Origin: Burhinus oedicnemus
Lineage: Eukaryota > Chordata > Aves > Charadriiformes > Burhinidae
Reading direction: 5' to 3'
Assembly: GCA_008921705.1 (NCBI GenBank)
Contig: VFFE01007510.1
Coordinates: 1,729,947 to 1,793,946, forward strand
Length of the DNA stretch: 64,000 nt
A model generated the notes under the pieces. It was given only the letters and a program-made list of their open reading frames with translations. It did no database searches and had not been told where the DNA came from. Shown here piece after piece: positions 26,681 to 37,612 of the stretch. Every line of letters starts with the position of its first letter. Position 1 is the stretch's first letter. The position numbers and the translations under genes are program-made.

Positions 26681-26693
26681 CACACACACACAC
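26681..26693 (+). repeat. (CA)n short run
   Basis: Six and a half CA dinucleotides. Confidence 0.8.
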
Positions 26694-26741
26694 GTTGGTA
26701 AAGAGTTCCCAAAATTATGACAACTACGTGCCACACGCACC

Positions 26742-26760
26742 AAAAAAAAAAAAAAAAAAA
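26742..26760 (+). repeat. poly(A) run
   Basis: Nineteen A residues followed by TTAAAAATAAA. No adjacent transposon body is recognised. Confidence 0.85.
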
Positions 26761-27878
26761 TTAAAAATAAATCTCAAGGAAGCTATATATTGTGCCTTGC
26801 CAACCACGGTGAATTGCACAGCCAGGAGCTGCTACAGCCAGATTTAGCTTTGTACAAGCTAACAGGATTCCTTTATAAATTTAGCTAGAGGCACGGGCAA
26901 CAAACGCTTGTGGAAATTTGAACCGCAACTCTCCAGCAGCAAAGATTGTTCCCTCCAAGAATGAAACAGTAGCAAAAGAGGACTATTAGCAGGCTCTTAT
27001 TACACAGCTTTCAAAACACCTATAAGTCATCAGGTTCTCCAGGCAGCATTATTAAATTGCTGAAGCACCAGCAACATTAAAAGAAAAAAAGCCAGGCCAC
27101 AGCTGTTTCTGAGCCTGCCAATTAATAATTAAAGGAGGAAAGAGGCCAACTAAAGAGAAACGGTATTGGAAGCCAGCAGAACGTACAGCTAAGTTTGTTT
27201 CAGGTCTTTTTCCCTCATCCTGGCAGCGCTGTGGCTTGTGAGGAAGGAAAGAACGGAGTGCCTCAGGTCTGTCCCCGCTACCCGAAGGGTGAGCTCTGAA
27301 GGGCTCCTCGTTCAACAAGAGGGACAAGGACTGGGACACGCAACCCGCAAAGCAGGGAAAAAGCAAGGGCAGGAGATGGGGAAACGCATCCAGGGTCCCA
27401 CAGGACGGCAAGACGCTGCTCTGCCCCGATTGCCTCTCCCTCCTCCTCACTCCCCAGAATAAGTGTTCCTGCTATTTAACGATAAGATCAATCATATTTT
27501 TAACCCTCTTCGGGCCACACTTATCACAAACCAATTAACGTTATTTTAAAAAACACCAAAATTTGAGGGCTTTTTTGGGAACAGAGTTTTCCAGAAGACA
27601 CGGGTTTGCTGAAGCATCTGCGCAAAACCCGAAGCGCCGTGCAATTTTACCCTACCTTAACAGAAACACCTCCTCCCTCCCTCCCCAAAAAGCCCCGATG
27701 AAAGCTTCAGACCCCGGCCGAGCCCGGCGCGCAGCCCGCAGGCGCGCACAGGCTGCCCCTTCGCGCCGGCCACACACAAAGCACTTCGGTGGGCAAAAAC
27801 GCCAAGGGCAGCCGGCGGCTGCCGAAGCCCCGCCGCAAGCCCGGCGCGGGGGGCGGGCTACCGCCGGCTACCGGCGGC

Positions 27879-27904
27879 GGGGAGGGGCGCGGGGGGCGGC
27901 GGGG
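27879..27904 (+). other. G-quadruplex motif
   Basis: Four runs of at least four G separated by loops of one to four bases (GGGGAGGGGCGCGGGGGG, then CGGCGGGG). It lies inside the CpG island, on the strand opposite to the proposed leftward transcript. Confidence 0.75.
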
Positions 27905-28098
27905 CTCGCACAAAGGCTGCGGGGGCAAAACGCCCGCTCCCCAGCAGACCCCCGGCGGCCGGCAGCTGGGCCCGCCGCCCCCCGCCCGGGTGCCTCACCG
28001 ACCGCCCACCCCCGACCCGGGCCGCATCTCCCCCCGCGCCGAGCCGGGAGCCGCCGCCGCCGCCCCCTCCCCAGCGCGAACAAAGCCCCCGCGCTCAC

Positions 28099-28450
28099 CG
28101 GCGGCAGCAGCAGCCTCTCGCCGTCCTCTGCCCTCGCACGCCCGCTCCTCCTCCCGTTTAAAATCCAGGCGCAGGAGTGCGGGCCGGGGGGCGCGGGAGG
28201 TTATCCCCCCCCGCCCCGGAACTCATTCAGCGGCGGCGCCGGGTGTCCCCCTCGCAGCACCCGCGGCCGCGCCCCGGCTCCCTCCGTGCGCTCGGGCTGC
28301 GGGCAGCGGCTTAATCTCCAAACTTCCTCCTCCTCCTCCCGTCCGGGCAGGGGAGTCTGTGAAACTCCCCTCCTCCATGCAGCTCCCGCAGCCGGGCCGC
28401 TGCTTCAGCCCCTCCCCAGGGAGGCCCGGCCCGGCCCCGGGCTGCAGCTG
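28099..28450 (-). other. putative first exon of an unknown leftward gene
   Basis: On the minus strand the sequence GCTGCTGCTGCCGCCG is followed by GTGAGCGCGG, a strong 5' splice site with the exon ending at 28099. The right boundary, the transcription start, is only a guess: island promoters often initiate at several points, and a TTTTAAA motif at about 28158-28164 could direct a shorter start. The exon seems mostly non-coding. It holds a 51-codon frame (28378-28223) that ends before the donor, and a 22-codon frame starting at 28226 that also terminates. The rest of the gene would lie to the left after a long intron. I see no second exon in the 28 kb available. Confidence 0.4.
28223..28378 (-). 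CDS. short upstream ORF in putative first exon (51 codons)
   Basis: The frame starts at an ATG at 28378-28376 and ends with TGA at 28225-28223. It begins MEEGSFTDSPARTG, then a glycine run, SLEIKPLPAARAHGGS and an alanine/glycine-rich tail. The first half looks protein-like, but GC-rich 5' leaders often contain such frames, and the start context is only fair (G at +4, T at -3). It stops 124 bases before the splice donor at 28099, so it cannot be spliced in frame there. It may be a translated upstream frame, part of an alternative N-terminus, or chance. I recognise no family. Confidence 0.15.
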   Translation of the reverse strand: MEEGSFTDSPARTGGGGGSLEIKPLPAARAHGGSRGAAAGAARGTPGAAAE

Positions 28451-28598
28451 ACTCCGCTCCCCATCTCCTCCTCCCCCTGCCCCGGAGGCTGGGCAAAGGG
28501 GGGGGGAAAGAGAGATTAACCACTCGGACTTGTCTCTGGAGCCCAGCCAAAGAGAGCAGTCGGATTACAGCCTCGGGAAGAAGGGAGGAAAAGAGGAG

Positions 28599-28617
28599 AA
28601 AAAAAAAAAAAAAAAAA
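28599..28617 (+). repeat. poly(A) run beside CpG island
   Basis: Nineteen A residues (poly(T) on the minus strand) after a purine-rich GGAGGAAAAGAGGAG stretch. Confidence 0.85.
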
Positions 28618-28779
28618 TCAGCTTCTGTTTCCAGGCAGAGAGCAAGCCCTCGGTTTTCCTGCCCTCCCTCTGCTGTTAGGGCACCGCCTCCCCGCCCGGC
28701 TGGGAGCCCCATCCCCGCCTCGCCGAGCGCTCCACCGGCTCCTCTCCGCCACCACAAGTTTTCAGTTCAATGGTCTAAC

Positions 28780-28948
28780 GCACGACATTGTTATTAAATG
28801 GTGAGAACTTCTGTAAATGAGTGCGAATTGCTAAAATGTGAAGGGGGCACGTCCACCCTGAAACACAGTCCGTAAAAAGCAAATTCAAAGAGGTCTGAGG
28901 GACTACACCTGCCTCCTGGCAATCTGCCCGGCCCTTTTCTTTGAAAAG
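28780..28948 (+). other. possible divergent first exon with splice donor
   Basis: Just right of the CpG island, GAAAAG is followed by GTGAGTTTAAAG, a near-consensus splice donor with GT at 28949-28950. This could end the first exon of a rightward, perhaps non-coding, transcript sharing the island with the leftward one. The left boundary is arbitrary. The segment has no long open frame. Donor-like matches occur by chance every few kilobases, so support rests on position alone. Confidence 0.2.
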
Positions 28949-29969
28949 GTGAGTTTAAAGTTACATTTTAATTTTTTTTTCTAGTGTTGTGTAAGACACG
29001 CACGAAGAGAAAAACTGCTTAAATAAAGCCTGAATTCTTCATACGTGTTCAGTGGTTCTTATTCTTCCGAGCCTTAACAAAATCCTTGGTTTCCCGTAAA
29101 ACCTTGTTTCATACATCACATTCAGTAAAGCTCTTTTGCTTTTGTTGTATTATATAGTTTCTCCCTCTACTTATGCTGATATAGAGCACGTGGAATATGA
29201 AGAAGTTTGGGAAGTTAGACCAGCTCGTACTTTTAAGATGTCAAAACAAGTAATTACAGCAGTAATTCAGAAAAGCAGGAAGTTTCAGTGTTTGCCCTCA
29301 TCTTACTTGTTCTCACTGGAATCCTTTAAAAAAAAATAAATAAAGCACGCTCTGGCAGGGTCTGTTTCTGTATCATTAATTCAAAAGCCCAGAGCTCTTT
29401 CCCAACGTGCACATTGAATACGCTTCAGACCAGTGCTGAATTTTAAAAGATTAACACATTTACGAATTCATTTTGGCCACGTTTCAAACCAAAGGTTTGC
29501 ATTTAATAAGTGGGACTATATTAACTTCTCGACCAAAGAAAAAAAAAAAAACCCAACACACCTCAAGTGTTTTAATGACAGCCATCCTTACACATAACAT
29601 TTATTCACATTGCAGAATTAGAGCATAGTTATCACCAAGGGGTAACTCCTGCTCCACCCCTCCTTCCTGGTGAACCATCACTGCCCTATCAGGCGGGAAA
29701 GGCAGATAACAGAAGGCTGAACTCCACGGTTAATTTTCTGGAATGGCACTCTACAAAGTCACTCAATGGGGCAAATGGGGAAAGGGCAAGTAATTTCAGA
29801 TGTGACTAGTAGCTCCACTAAACCCAGCCCACCGGTCATGACCTCCTGTACTGCATGGCTGCTCCATGTCTGAATTCTGCATCCAACTGAGCCCACATGC
29901 TTGCCTCGGCACACTACGCTCTGGCCTTGTGCTGGGGACAAAAATTTGGCCTTCGTTTGCACGCTAATT

Positions 29970-29988
29970 AAAAAAAAAAAAAAAAAAA
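29970..29988 (+). repeat. poly(A) run
   Basis: Nineteen A residues after CGCTAATT. No transposon body is recognised upstream. Confidence 0.8.
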
Positions 29989-30686
29989 GGCAGCAAAAAC
30001 CTCTCTAATGAAACTACTGGGAGAGAAGCATTTGTAACTCTTTCCCGTTGGGGGAAATCAGGGAATGTTTTCCCTTTATGAATAGATCTTTCAAAGATGA
30101 TAATAAAACAAACTACTGGTTGATGCATTTAACTCGGGCCAAATTAAAACACACGAAAATGCACACACATCCCCAAATGGGAGAAATACAAGAACAAAAA
30201 CCCCAAACCACAGAGTATTCCAAGTTCCTTTAAGAAACTGTACAGTCTCTGCAAATATGTTTTAAAGACCTTACATGATCTGTTCCATATGGAGTTTGTT
30301 TTTCCTCAGTGCTGTGACTAACAGGAAAAATCTTCAAGAGAAGTCGTCTCTTCCTCTCTCTTCATCCTTCTACCTCCCTTCCCCAAAGGGCTGATCATAA
30401 GCCAGTCTGGTTTCTGTTTGCTTGTGCTAAAAATAGCGTTCCAGTGGACTGACCGAATACCTCCAGTTTTATGTCGACTGACTGATAGAGTATGAACATT
30501 GTTGCAGAAAGAATGATAGAGGTTTAAAGGTCAAGCTTTACAACACTGTAATACAAAACAGTGTATCTGAAGAAACACCCATTTTTGGAGGAATTAGATA
30601 CATGGACAAACCATGGGAACTCTTATCTCTGAAGGTAATCCAGGTGACTATTGGTGGAAGGGCACAAGTGACAAGGAGACTGCAGG

Positions 30687-30752
30687 CAGGCGAACCTTTC
30701 GCCTATCGCCTGTGCACCAGAATGCCTGTGGCGCAGGCGAGAGCATCGCCTG
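30687..30752. repeat. cluster of inverted CAGGCGA heptamers
   Basis: Within 66 bases CAGGCGA occurs at 30687-30693 and 30734-30740, and its reverse complement TCGCCTG at 30706-30712 and 30746-30752. A one-base variant, TCGCCTA, lies at 30699-30705. Two compact hairpins result: AGGCGAA / TTCGCCT with a 3-base loop (30688-30704), and CAGGCGA / TCGCCTG with a 5-base loop (30734-30752). The CpG content stands out against the AT-rich flanks. The function is unknown. Confidence 0.7.
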
Positions 30753-33700
30753 TTGTGGGGGCTCCCAAACAGCTTGCTCAGACACCCTGGGCAGCACTCC
30801 TGAACACAGGCAAGACATGAGCCTCCGCTGCCCCAGTCTCCATCTTTTTCAGCCTGCCTCTTTTTCTACTCACTCCCACAGCATCTCTCATACCCTCACG
30901 CAGTAGGGCCTCTGGCTTCCCCTTCCACGTAAGGTGGGATCCAGCTCCATCCGTCAGCTCTTCACCTCTGTGCCTCCTCCTGCCCCTGCAGTCAGGAACT
31001 TGCACCACTGATGAGTTGGTATCTTCCACACAGGTGGTCAGGACTTGCCTTCACATACCACTTGAAAGTGGTTTCCTTACTACTGTTGGGGATCTGTAAC
31101 CTAACATTATTTTCCCCTTTGGGATTTTCCTTTCTTCTAAGAAGTCTGCTTATATCAACTACTCTACCAATAGGTTTGTACGTATACATATGGTCTCAAA
31201 CATCATAGCATTTCTTTACATCACCAGGACTGAACTGCACCAGTCACTGTGTTAATGTTTTTCTCATTTTGGCTGTGACTCAGCAAAACTGTAAGCAATG
31301 CTTTTAAACGTACCAAAATCTGTGTCACACTGGTTTTGCTGACTGATGTTGGATTTCAGCATTCACTTGAAGAAAAGCACAAGTTTATCCATTCTGAGTT
31401 AGAATTTGGGGGGGGGATCTGTCCCTACAATAGCAGAAAAGTGTTACTTGTAAAGACACCACACACACACAAAGAGACAAAAAGACACTTCCCAGATTTG
31501 ATTGTTGGAGGGGGAGTCTGTAGAAGTAAGCAGCTGCATCCATGCCATGCACAAGGCTGTAAGGCAGGGAAAATGGATGTAATCTTAACCTGGGCACTCC
31601 CCAGTCATCCTAAATTAAAAAAAAAAAATTCTGCAATGTGCTCCTTGCCTAGCATCCAAATTAATTATTCCACCCATGATACAATTTAATTGGCAGGCAC
31701 AGGTACACTCATTTGCTTTGCAAAGCAATATTATTAAGTCTAGGTTTTTTTTAGAACTATGCCTCTGTTTAACAGAACACACTCTTTGCCAAGGAGCACA
31801 CAATCATTCCAGTAATTATATGTTCCAGTAAAATCATTAATATCAAATAAAATGCTATCATATCTACTTTATGCCCAGGTCCTGTAGGTGTTCAGATACC
31901 TCCAAGTTGATGAGATACCTGTGTGAAAAAAGTTGGAAGCATATTTAAGTCTTTACAGCAACAGCTGCTAAAACTTTTAATCACAGACTACAAAGTTCAA
32001 AATATCTTACTCTCAATCTTACCACACAGTTTAAGTGGAAGTACTTTAAATACAAGATGACTTTGCATGCCACTTGCCTTGGGAAAGAAATAGCACACAT
32101 AAAGAATGGGAGTAAGGTGATGAAGTTTAGTGGTTACAAGTATGAAGATGGTCAACTTAAGAAAAGAACAAGATATTGTACTGAAGGAACTGACTGAACT
32201 TAATCTTTCTAGGGAGGGGGTTTGATTCCTTCTTTGTCTGGGAATGTTTCCATGCAGAAATAAATATCTTTGAGAGCACTTGCTTTTCCACATGGCAGTA
32301 TTACTTGCGTCCTCCACAAGTGCAACTGTATTTCACAAAAAAAGCACAGAGACCAGCTGCAGTTTTCGCAAAATAGACTTCTGGTAAATTCAAAACCCAG
32401 CACAATTATGTTGTCAGCTCAGGTCTCAAATTCCTTACAAGTCTTGGTCCTTAAGCACAACCTCCACTTCATTATGTTTTCTTAAGCATTTTGGTAGATA
32501 ATAGCCTTCTACATTTCCCATCTGTTCTCCAGAAAGTTTTTCTGCTGGCTTATTCCTGAAAACATTTGCATCTACACCCTTACAAACAAAAAACATGTTT
32601 CAGTCTGACAAGGGCTTATCTTCTTCCCAATTAAATTTTCCTGGGAGTATTTTAGGTTCTAAGGCTAGGACTGAGCAGTTAATTTCAACCTTGTGGACAA
32701 GGACAGCCTTCAGTTGCCCTGCTCTAGAAGAAGGTCACCGCTAGTTACATACTCCTCACGTCAAAGCCACCAGGTAAGGATGAACCATTACATCCCCTGC
32801 AGGACACTTACCCCTTTTCTCTTGACAAGACACTCAAAATAAGGCTGGAACAGGATCCCAGCCATTCCCTCTTCTCTGTTCAGTTGCTCACACAGCAGAC
32901 AAGTTACTGGGCACACAGGAGACGCTTATTTCTCAGAACTCAGCTGCCTCTTTTTAGTTTAAATTGATTATTCAGAAAAAGAGTATTAAGAGATGTCACA
33001 GGAAGGCCTTTGGTTTGTGTGTTTAATTTAGGGGCTACAAGATCGTGCCCTGTAAAAGGTTTTTTTCTTGTTGCATGCTTTGTGGTGAGTCCACACGCAC
33101 AACAAAGCAGGATCAAATCTGAGGTCTTAAGAACACAATAAAGAATACATTAGAATCGCTTTAAGCAGCAACTAGGAGTTACTTTTCAACACTGCTAATA
33201 GAGGTTGCTCAGACGGCAGATGAGCTCATCTGATTACAGGAATCCACTTCAACTTAAAGGAAACTCCTTCAAACACATAACTACTGGTTTCTTCTGGCTC
33301 ATCTTGGTTATTAAAAGAACTTTTACCACTTAAATGAAAATCCTGCGGTTCTCTACTTTCAGCTGTTCCTTTTAAAACACAATGATCCACGATAATTAGA
33401 CTAATTGTTTTAAACTACCATCTCAGTAATGAGTAATAACCATGCTTTTTTTTTAAGCAATAAACTAAATTCAGCCCCTGGCTAACTGCTCCCAGATCAC
33501 CCATAAGTCCCTGGAGTATTTCTCTCAAGCATGACTGGCCCAAGGTTCTCCCATGCGTTCAGTCTGGTTTGCAGCCATCAGAGAGCAACAACCCTGGAGC
33601 AGGTGGTTTGCAAGGGCAGTTCTCTGGCCATGGGTCGGAGAGGATCCTGAGGGGCAGATTTCAAGAGGGAGCTAAGAAGACTGTAATCTCCTTTGCTGTA

Positions 33701-34460
33701 TCGCTGTCTAATGCAACGCGTGTTCCCAGTCACCTATCAGATAACTGCTGTGCCACCATTCAGTCATCCCAATCCTCATCAAAGCTGCATCCCAGGCTGT
33801 CCTAAGCCACTAGCGCAGCAAAAATCTATCTGGAGGAAAGACTTTCCTGTGTCTTAGTGAATTCTAGGAGTGGCAAAAGCCAGCTAGGTCACGGGCAGCA
33901 GGCATAATTTATCACAACCCTCAGGCAACTTTAAATTACACCGAACAACTCATACTCAGCCGCTGCAGACTGGTCAGGGGAAGGTGATATATCAGATGCT
34001 ATCAAGCCAGAACAAAGATTTAACAAACCTGCTCTGGTTTCATTCTGCACATATCTACATGAGTGCAGACAAGGCAGTGAAAAGGGAAGTCCCAAAGCTT
34101 TATCAGGAGTTGTAACCATCAAGACTTTTAACCCCCGAATGGGAACTTGCACTGACCTCGGTCAGTACCTATCAGGAAGAAGGATGTAAGCCCTGAAATG
34201 AAGATCTGTCTGTGATAAAAAGACAGTGATTCTCTTACAGTTTTTACAGATCTTGCTATCTACAGTATGAATAGATTCTTTTGATTGTTTAATAGTTGTA
34301 TATAACAAGGTAAAAATGCAAAGTACTTTAAACAGAAGGGAGAAAAAAGGCAGTATCTCAACCTCAGATAAGGGGGGTTGAGTGCAGAAGAGAGACCTCA
34401 GTGAAATAACGAAATAAGGAAGAAAAACAGAACAAGAAAATGGGGGGTGGGGTGTGGAGC

Positions 34461-34482
34461 AAAACAACAACAACAACAAAAA
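34461..34482 (+). repeat. (CAA)n repeat
   Basis: A short ACAACAACAACAACAA array following a G-rich tract. Confidence 0.85.
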
Positions 34483-35676
34483 CATAAAGTGTTGTGGTCA
34501 GTGGTTTGTTATGATATGTGATGTTAATTCCTTTTATTTAATGTAGAATCTTTGTGTAGAAGGCTGGTACATGAGAACAGCCCAAAAATTAAAACCAGAA
34601 AATGCAATGTATTGCAGCATCTTGTAAATATTTGTTAATATTACATGGCCTATATTGGTTATTCTATCTCTGGTCACAAAGCAATTATCTATATTAAAAA
34701 AGTATGAAATTTGAATGTCAATGTAACAGAAGAAGTTCCCCTTAATTCTGAGGCATAACTGAATATCAATTTTCAGTGTTTTGAAAGAAGAATTCCACCA
34801 GTCAAGCAGCCAGCACACTGTATTATTATTGCAGATGCAAGAGTTACCAAATAAAGTCACATTAAAAATTGGAGTCTTTGGAAATAGCAGATCAGAGACT
34901 CCCAGAGTTTTCAGAGTGTCCCAGAGACATCGATGACCAACTTTCACCGAATACTGTTACTAGATTACTGTGCTATCTCAAGATATGGCAGATGAAATCA
35001 CCTTCAGAGTATCTTTTGCCTAGTCACACACAAAGCAACTGATGCAAGAAAGAGACAAAAGTCTGTTCCATTTCCTCAAGCCTCCAACTTTATGATACAT
35101 CTGGGTCAGGACAGTGTCCCACTACATCACTTTGAACCAAAAAGCCAACAAACACTTGCATCTGTTAACTGCCTGTAAATCAAAAGCTGCGTTGTGAGTC
35201 ATTTCAGGACTGGCTAATAATTGAATAAACAATTGTAATTGTGCTCCATGAAACTCCCACGTTTTCTTTCAGTCTTGGCATCTCCTCTCATGAAAGCTGT
35301 ACAAGTTAGGGTGCAACCACAAAAATTCAATCAGCTATGACAATGTTTACCTAATACCTCTAGTCTACCAACCATCACAAAGCGCATCCTGGTTCTGGGC
35401 AACTAATAGTAATAATTTCCAAATATTCTAAATCCAATGATCAGAAACTTACTTACAGAATGATATTTTTGAAGACCCTCAGATAACAGTGCCATTTATT
35501 ATTTGTACTGCAATAATGCTTACAAGGCACAGTGACCAATGCACTGAATATAGCACTTGTAGAAAATGAAAAGGTGATCCCTACATCAGAGAATTTACAA
35601 TCTAAGTGGTGTTGAGCGTGTCCTGAACCTTTGACTAAATGTATCTTAAATTTCAACTAGAAAGGAGGTCTTTTTT

Positions 35677-35819
35677 TCTGGATCAGTGGTCTTCAACCTA
35701 TGGTCTACTTTTATGAGGCCTTGAAAGATAACTGAAAAAAGGACGTTTACTTTGGTACACTTAGATCCAATTTACAGGGGTCCACAAATTTGAAACGGAT
35801 TGAAAATACTAGTCCAGAC
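35677..35819. mobile_element. decayed hAT-like MITE
   Basis: The two ends form imperfect terminal inverted repeats. The left end reads TCTGGATCAGTGGTCTTCAA. The reverse complement of the right end reads TCTGGACTAGTATTTTCAA. The CAGTGGTCTTCAACC-type terminus and the inner GGGGTCCACAAATTTG resemble non-autonomous hAT elements of amniotes. At about 143 bp it has no coding capacity. I do not see a clear 8-bp target duplication, which fits old age or a wrong boundary. Confidence 0.42.
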
Positions 35820-36903
35820 AGATTTGTAAACTGTGCCATGGAATTGCATTCTTGTTCAATTATTTGATGGGATAATAACCACACAACTGGCTAAACAAGA
35901 GAGGCAGTCATCCTGGGAAGTGTGCTGAGAGAAATACTGAAAGGGGGCAATATTCCTGAGCCTCACTGACTTCTGCTGCCTTCCAGCAAAGGGCCACAGA
36001 CTCATCCATGCAGACTGAACGGTTAGCAGCAGCAACTGGAATAAAGCTACAAGAGAAGGGCTTAGGAGCCAGAAGATCTCACCTTAGTTCTGCAAAGCAT
36101 CGGAAAGAGTAAACCCAAGCTCTAGGGTCTGTAAAAATCTATAGATTTTACTAGTAGATAAAGTAATTCCAGTGAAAGTAATTCATGAGGGTTATTGGAA
36201 AAGTTTGTAATGTGAGGATCCTCTACTGGTGAGCAGATAGCTTTGCTGCTGTGACTAATTCAGCCTATGATAGCTTTGCCATGGCTATAAACAAAGTTTC
36301 AGGCCATTTTATTGACACAAATCTTGCTGGAAAAAGCTCTGACACCCCTCCAGCTGCACATTTCTTTTCACCTACAAGACACTGCTATAGGTTGCACAAG
36401 ACTTCTTAGTTTATCTAGGCAAAAAAAGCAAGAGTGCTTGTGCCTGGAGGCTAAATTTGCTTTGATACCTAACAACTATCTGGTTTGCCATTCCTGGAGG
36501 AAGATCCTTGCAGCTGTGCTTCCCAAAAGACAACCACATCAGTGTTGCAAACTGCTGCACAGAGCTCCCCTTAATAAGACTGTGTATTAATAAGGTTAGG
36601 AGATATCCTGGTAGACAAACAAGTCCAAAAGTGCAGGGACAGCCAGGGGCGAAACAGAGAGTCCCAGGGCTGACATAATAAAGAAAAAAAGCTAAACAAG
36701 GCTGGCAGGCCTGTAAATTTGTTTTTTACCTGCAGAGTGAAGGTCTGTTTTAACTACAACATATTGTTATGGCCAACAGATATTACAATTATTTTTCTGA
36801 ATCTTATGGACTGGTATGACATAAAACTGATTCACTGGAAAGCAATACCTATAGATGTGGACACTGTTATTTGCTTCCTTGTATAAAAACAAGTGAGTCA
36901 CCG

Positions 36904-36958
36904 AAATCTTTCTTTGTCTACCATACAGCTGATGTGCATGGTAGACAAAGAAACATTT
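36904..36958. repeat. 21-bp near-perfect hairpin
   Basis: The arm TTTCTTTGTCTACCAT at 36909-36924 is the exact reverse complement of ATGGTAGACAAAGAAA at 36938-36953, with a 13-base loop. After a single C/C mismatch (36908 against 36954) four more pairs form (AAAT / ATTT), giving 20 pairs in a 21-position stem. As RNA it would be a stable stem-loop on either strand. It is shorter than usual for a pre-miRNA and the outer flanks do not pair further. It may be a decayed MITE, a small RNA precursor or a chance palindrome. No gene is seen around it. Confidence 0.9.
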
Positions 36959-37612
36959 TTTCATCATGTTTCTCAGAACGAGGTCCCTTTTGACAGTAGT
37001 TAACAAGCAAAAGAACATCTTTATTTAAATCCACATTAGAGGCAGAACATTTGTCTTTTCTACCTTAATCGCTTGAACTATGTAAAGTAGTGCTTTTTTC
37101 TACCTTTTTTCTTTTCATTAAACCCCACCCCCCCTCACTTTTATGCCGCCTTTCTTTAGGCCCAGGACCATGTGTTTTGACAGACTGAGTCTATGGACCT
37201 ATTATATGCTTCCACAAAACAAATTAAGGCAAATGCTTGTTAAAGTCAGTTGTTCCTGTCTGGGGAAAAAGATTTAACAACTGGAAAAAAAAGAAGAGGA
37301 TTGTCCCACAACACCAAATATCTCGAGCAATCTCTCTTGCTCTACGACCCTACCATTTTGCCGCTTTCAATTTTTAAAGTTCTTTGTGTGGATCTTGGAC
37401 TGATCATGACTATTCTACCACTGCCTTCATTGACACTTGGGGCTAAATTTGTTTGCATAGAAGCAGAACAGAATTTCAGAAGTAACCAAGAAAATGGAAT
37501 AAATGTCCACAGGAAGAAAGAGACCTCAGACTTTATCTTACATTTCTCATCTGGTTTCTTTTGCATATTAGTAAACATATAGCACCACATATTACAAAAA
37601 TAAAATACTGAG

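Larger units (their letters stand above)
22171..27040. other. gene-less DNA left of the CpG island
   Basis: No gene recognised. A run of eight C residues lies near 24332. A minus-strand donor-like site (GCTCTGGTGAGTACT, complement of about 25370-25384) has no clear partner. The last part, about 26330-27040, looks unique and non-repetitive apart from a CA run and a poly(A) run. It contains a forkhead-like TGTTTAC and a short inverted repeat (ACCTAG / CTAGGT, 26393-26410), so it could hold proximal regulatory sequence for the nearby promoter. Confidence 0.45.
27690..28480. promoter_or_regulatory. CpG island promoter
   Basis: Composition changes abruptly here from AT-rich to very GC-rich. CpG dinucleotides occur every few bases, with many GGGCGG and CCGCCC boxes (Sp1-type sites). 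In vertebrate genomes such islands mark promoters, usually of housekeeping or developmental genes. Shoulders of raised GC extend from about 27200 to 28760. The island contains a minus-strand splice donor at 28098-28097. To its right lie a CAGCTG E-box and an AP-1-like motif (minus strand GAGTCAGC) near 28445-28452. I see no diagnostic coding sequence, so the gene stays unnamed. Long open frames in the island (for example 27563-28519 and 27789-28451 plus, 28311-28757 minus) are expected where stop codons are rare, and I do not call them genes. Confidence 0.92.
28951..35676. other. gene-less DNA right of the CpG island
   Basis: No gene recognised. The stretch from about 30600 to 31000 is less AT-rich, with overlapping open frames in several phases and the inverted-heptamer cluster described separately. 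Simple sequences include a poly(A) at 29970-29988 and a CAA repeat at 34461-34482. The longest frames (for example 34534-34947 minus, 137 codons) have no features I recognise. Confidence 0.5.

Noticed and set aside
28224..28226. An in-frame start leading through the 28099 donor
   Set aside because: On careful recount of the G run the frame reaches a TAA after 22 codons, before the donor, so it does not give a coding first exon.
27563..28519. A 318-codon plus-strand open frame and an overlapping 220-codon frame
   Set aside because: They lie in the CpG island, where stop codons are rare. The translations are arginine/proline/alanine-rich low-complexity sequence with no domain, and comparable frames occur on the opposite strand.
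28311..28757. A 148-codon minus-strand frame across the island's right shoulder
   Set aside because: It contains a phenylalanine run from the poly(A) at 28599-28617 and glycine/arginine-rich sequence. This is what chance open frames in GC-rich DNA look like.
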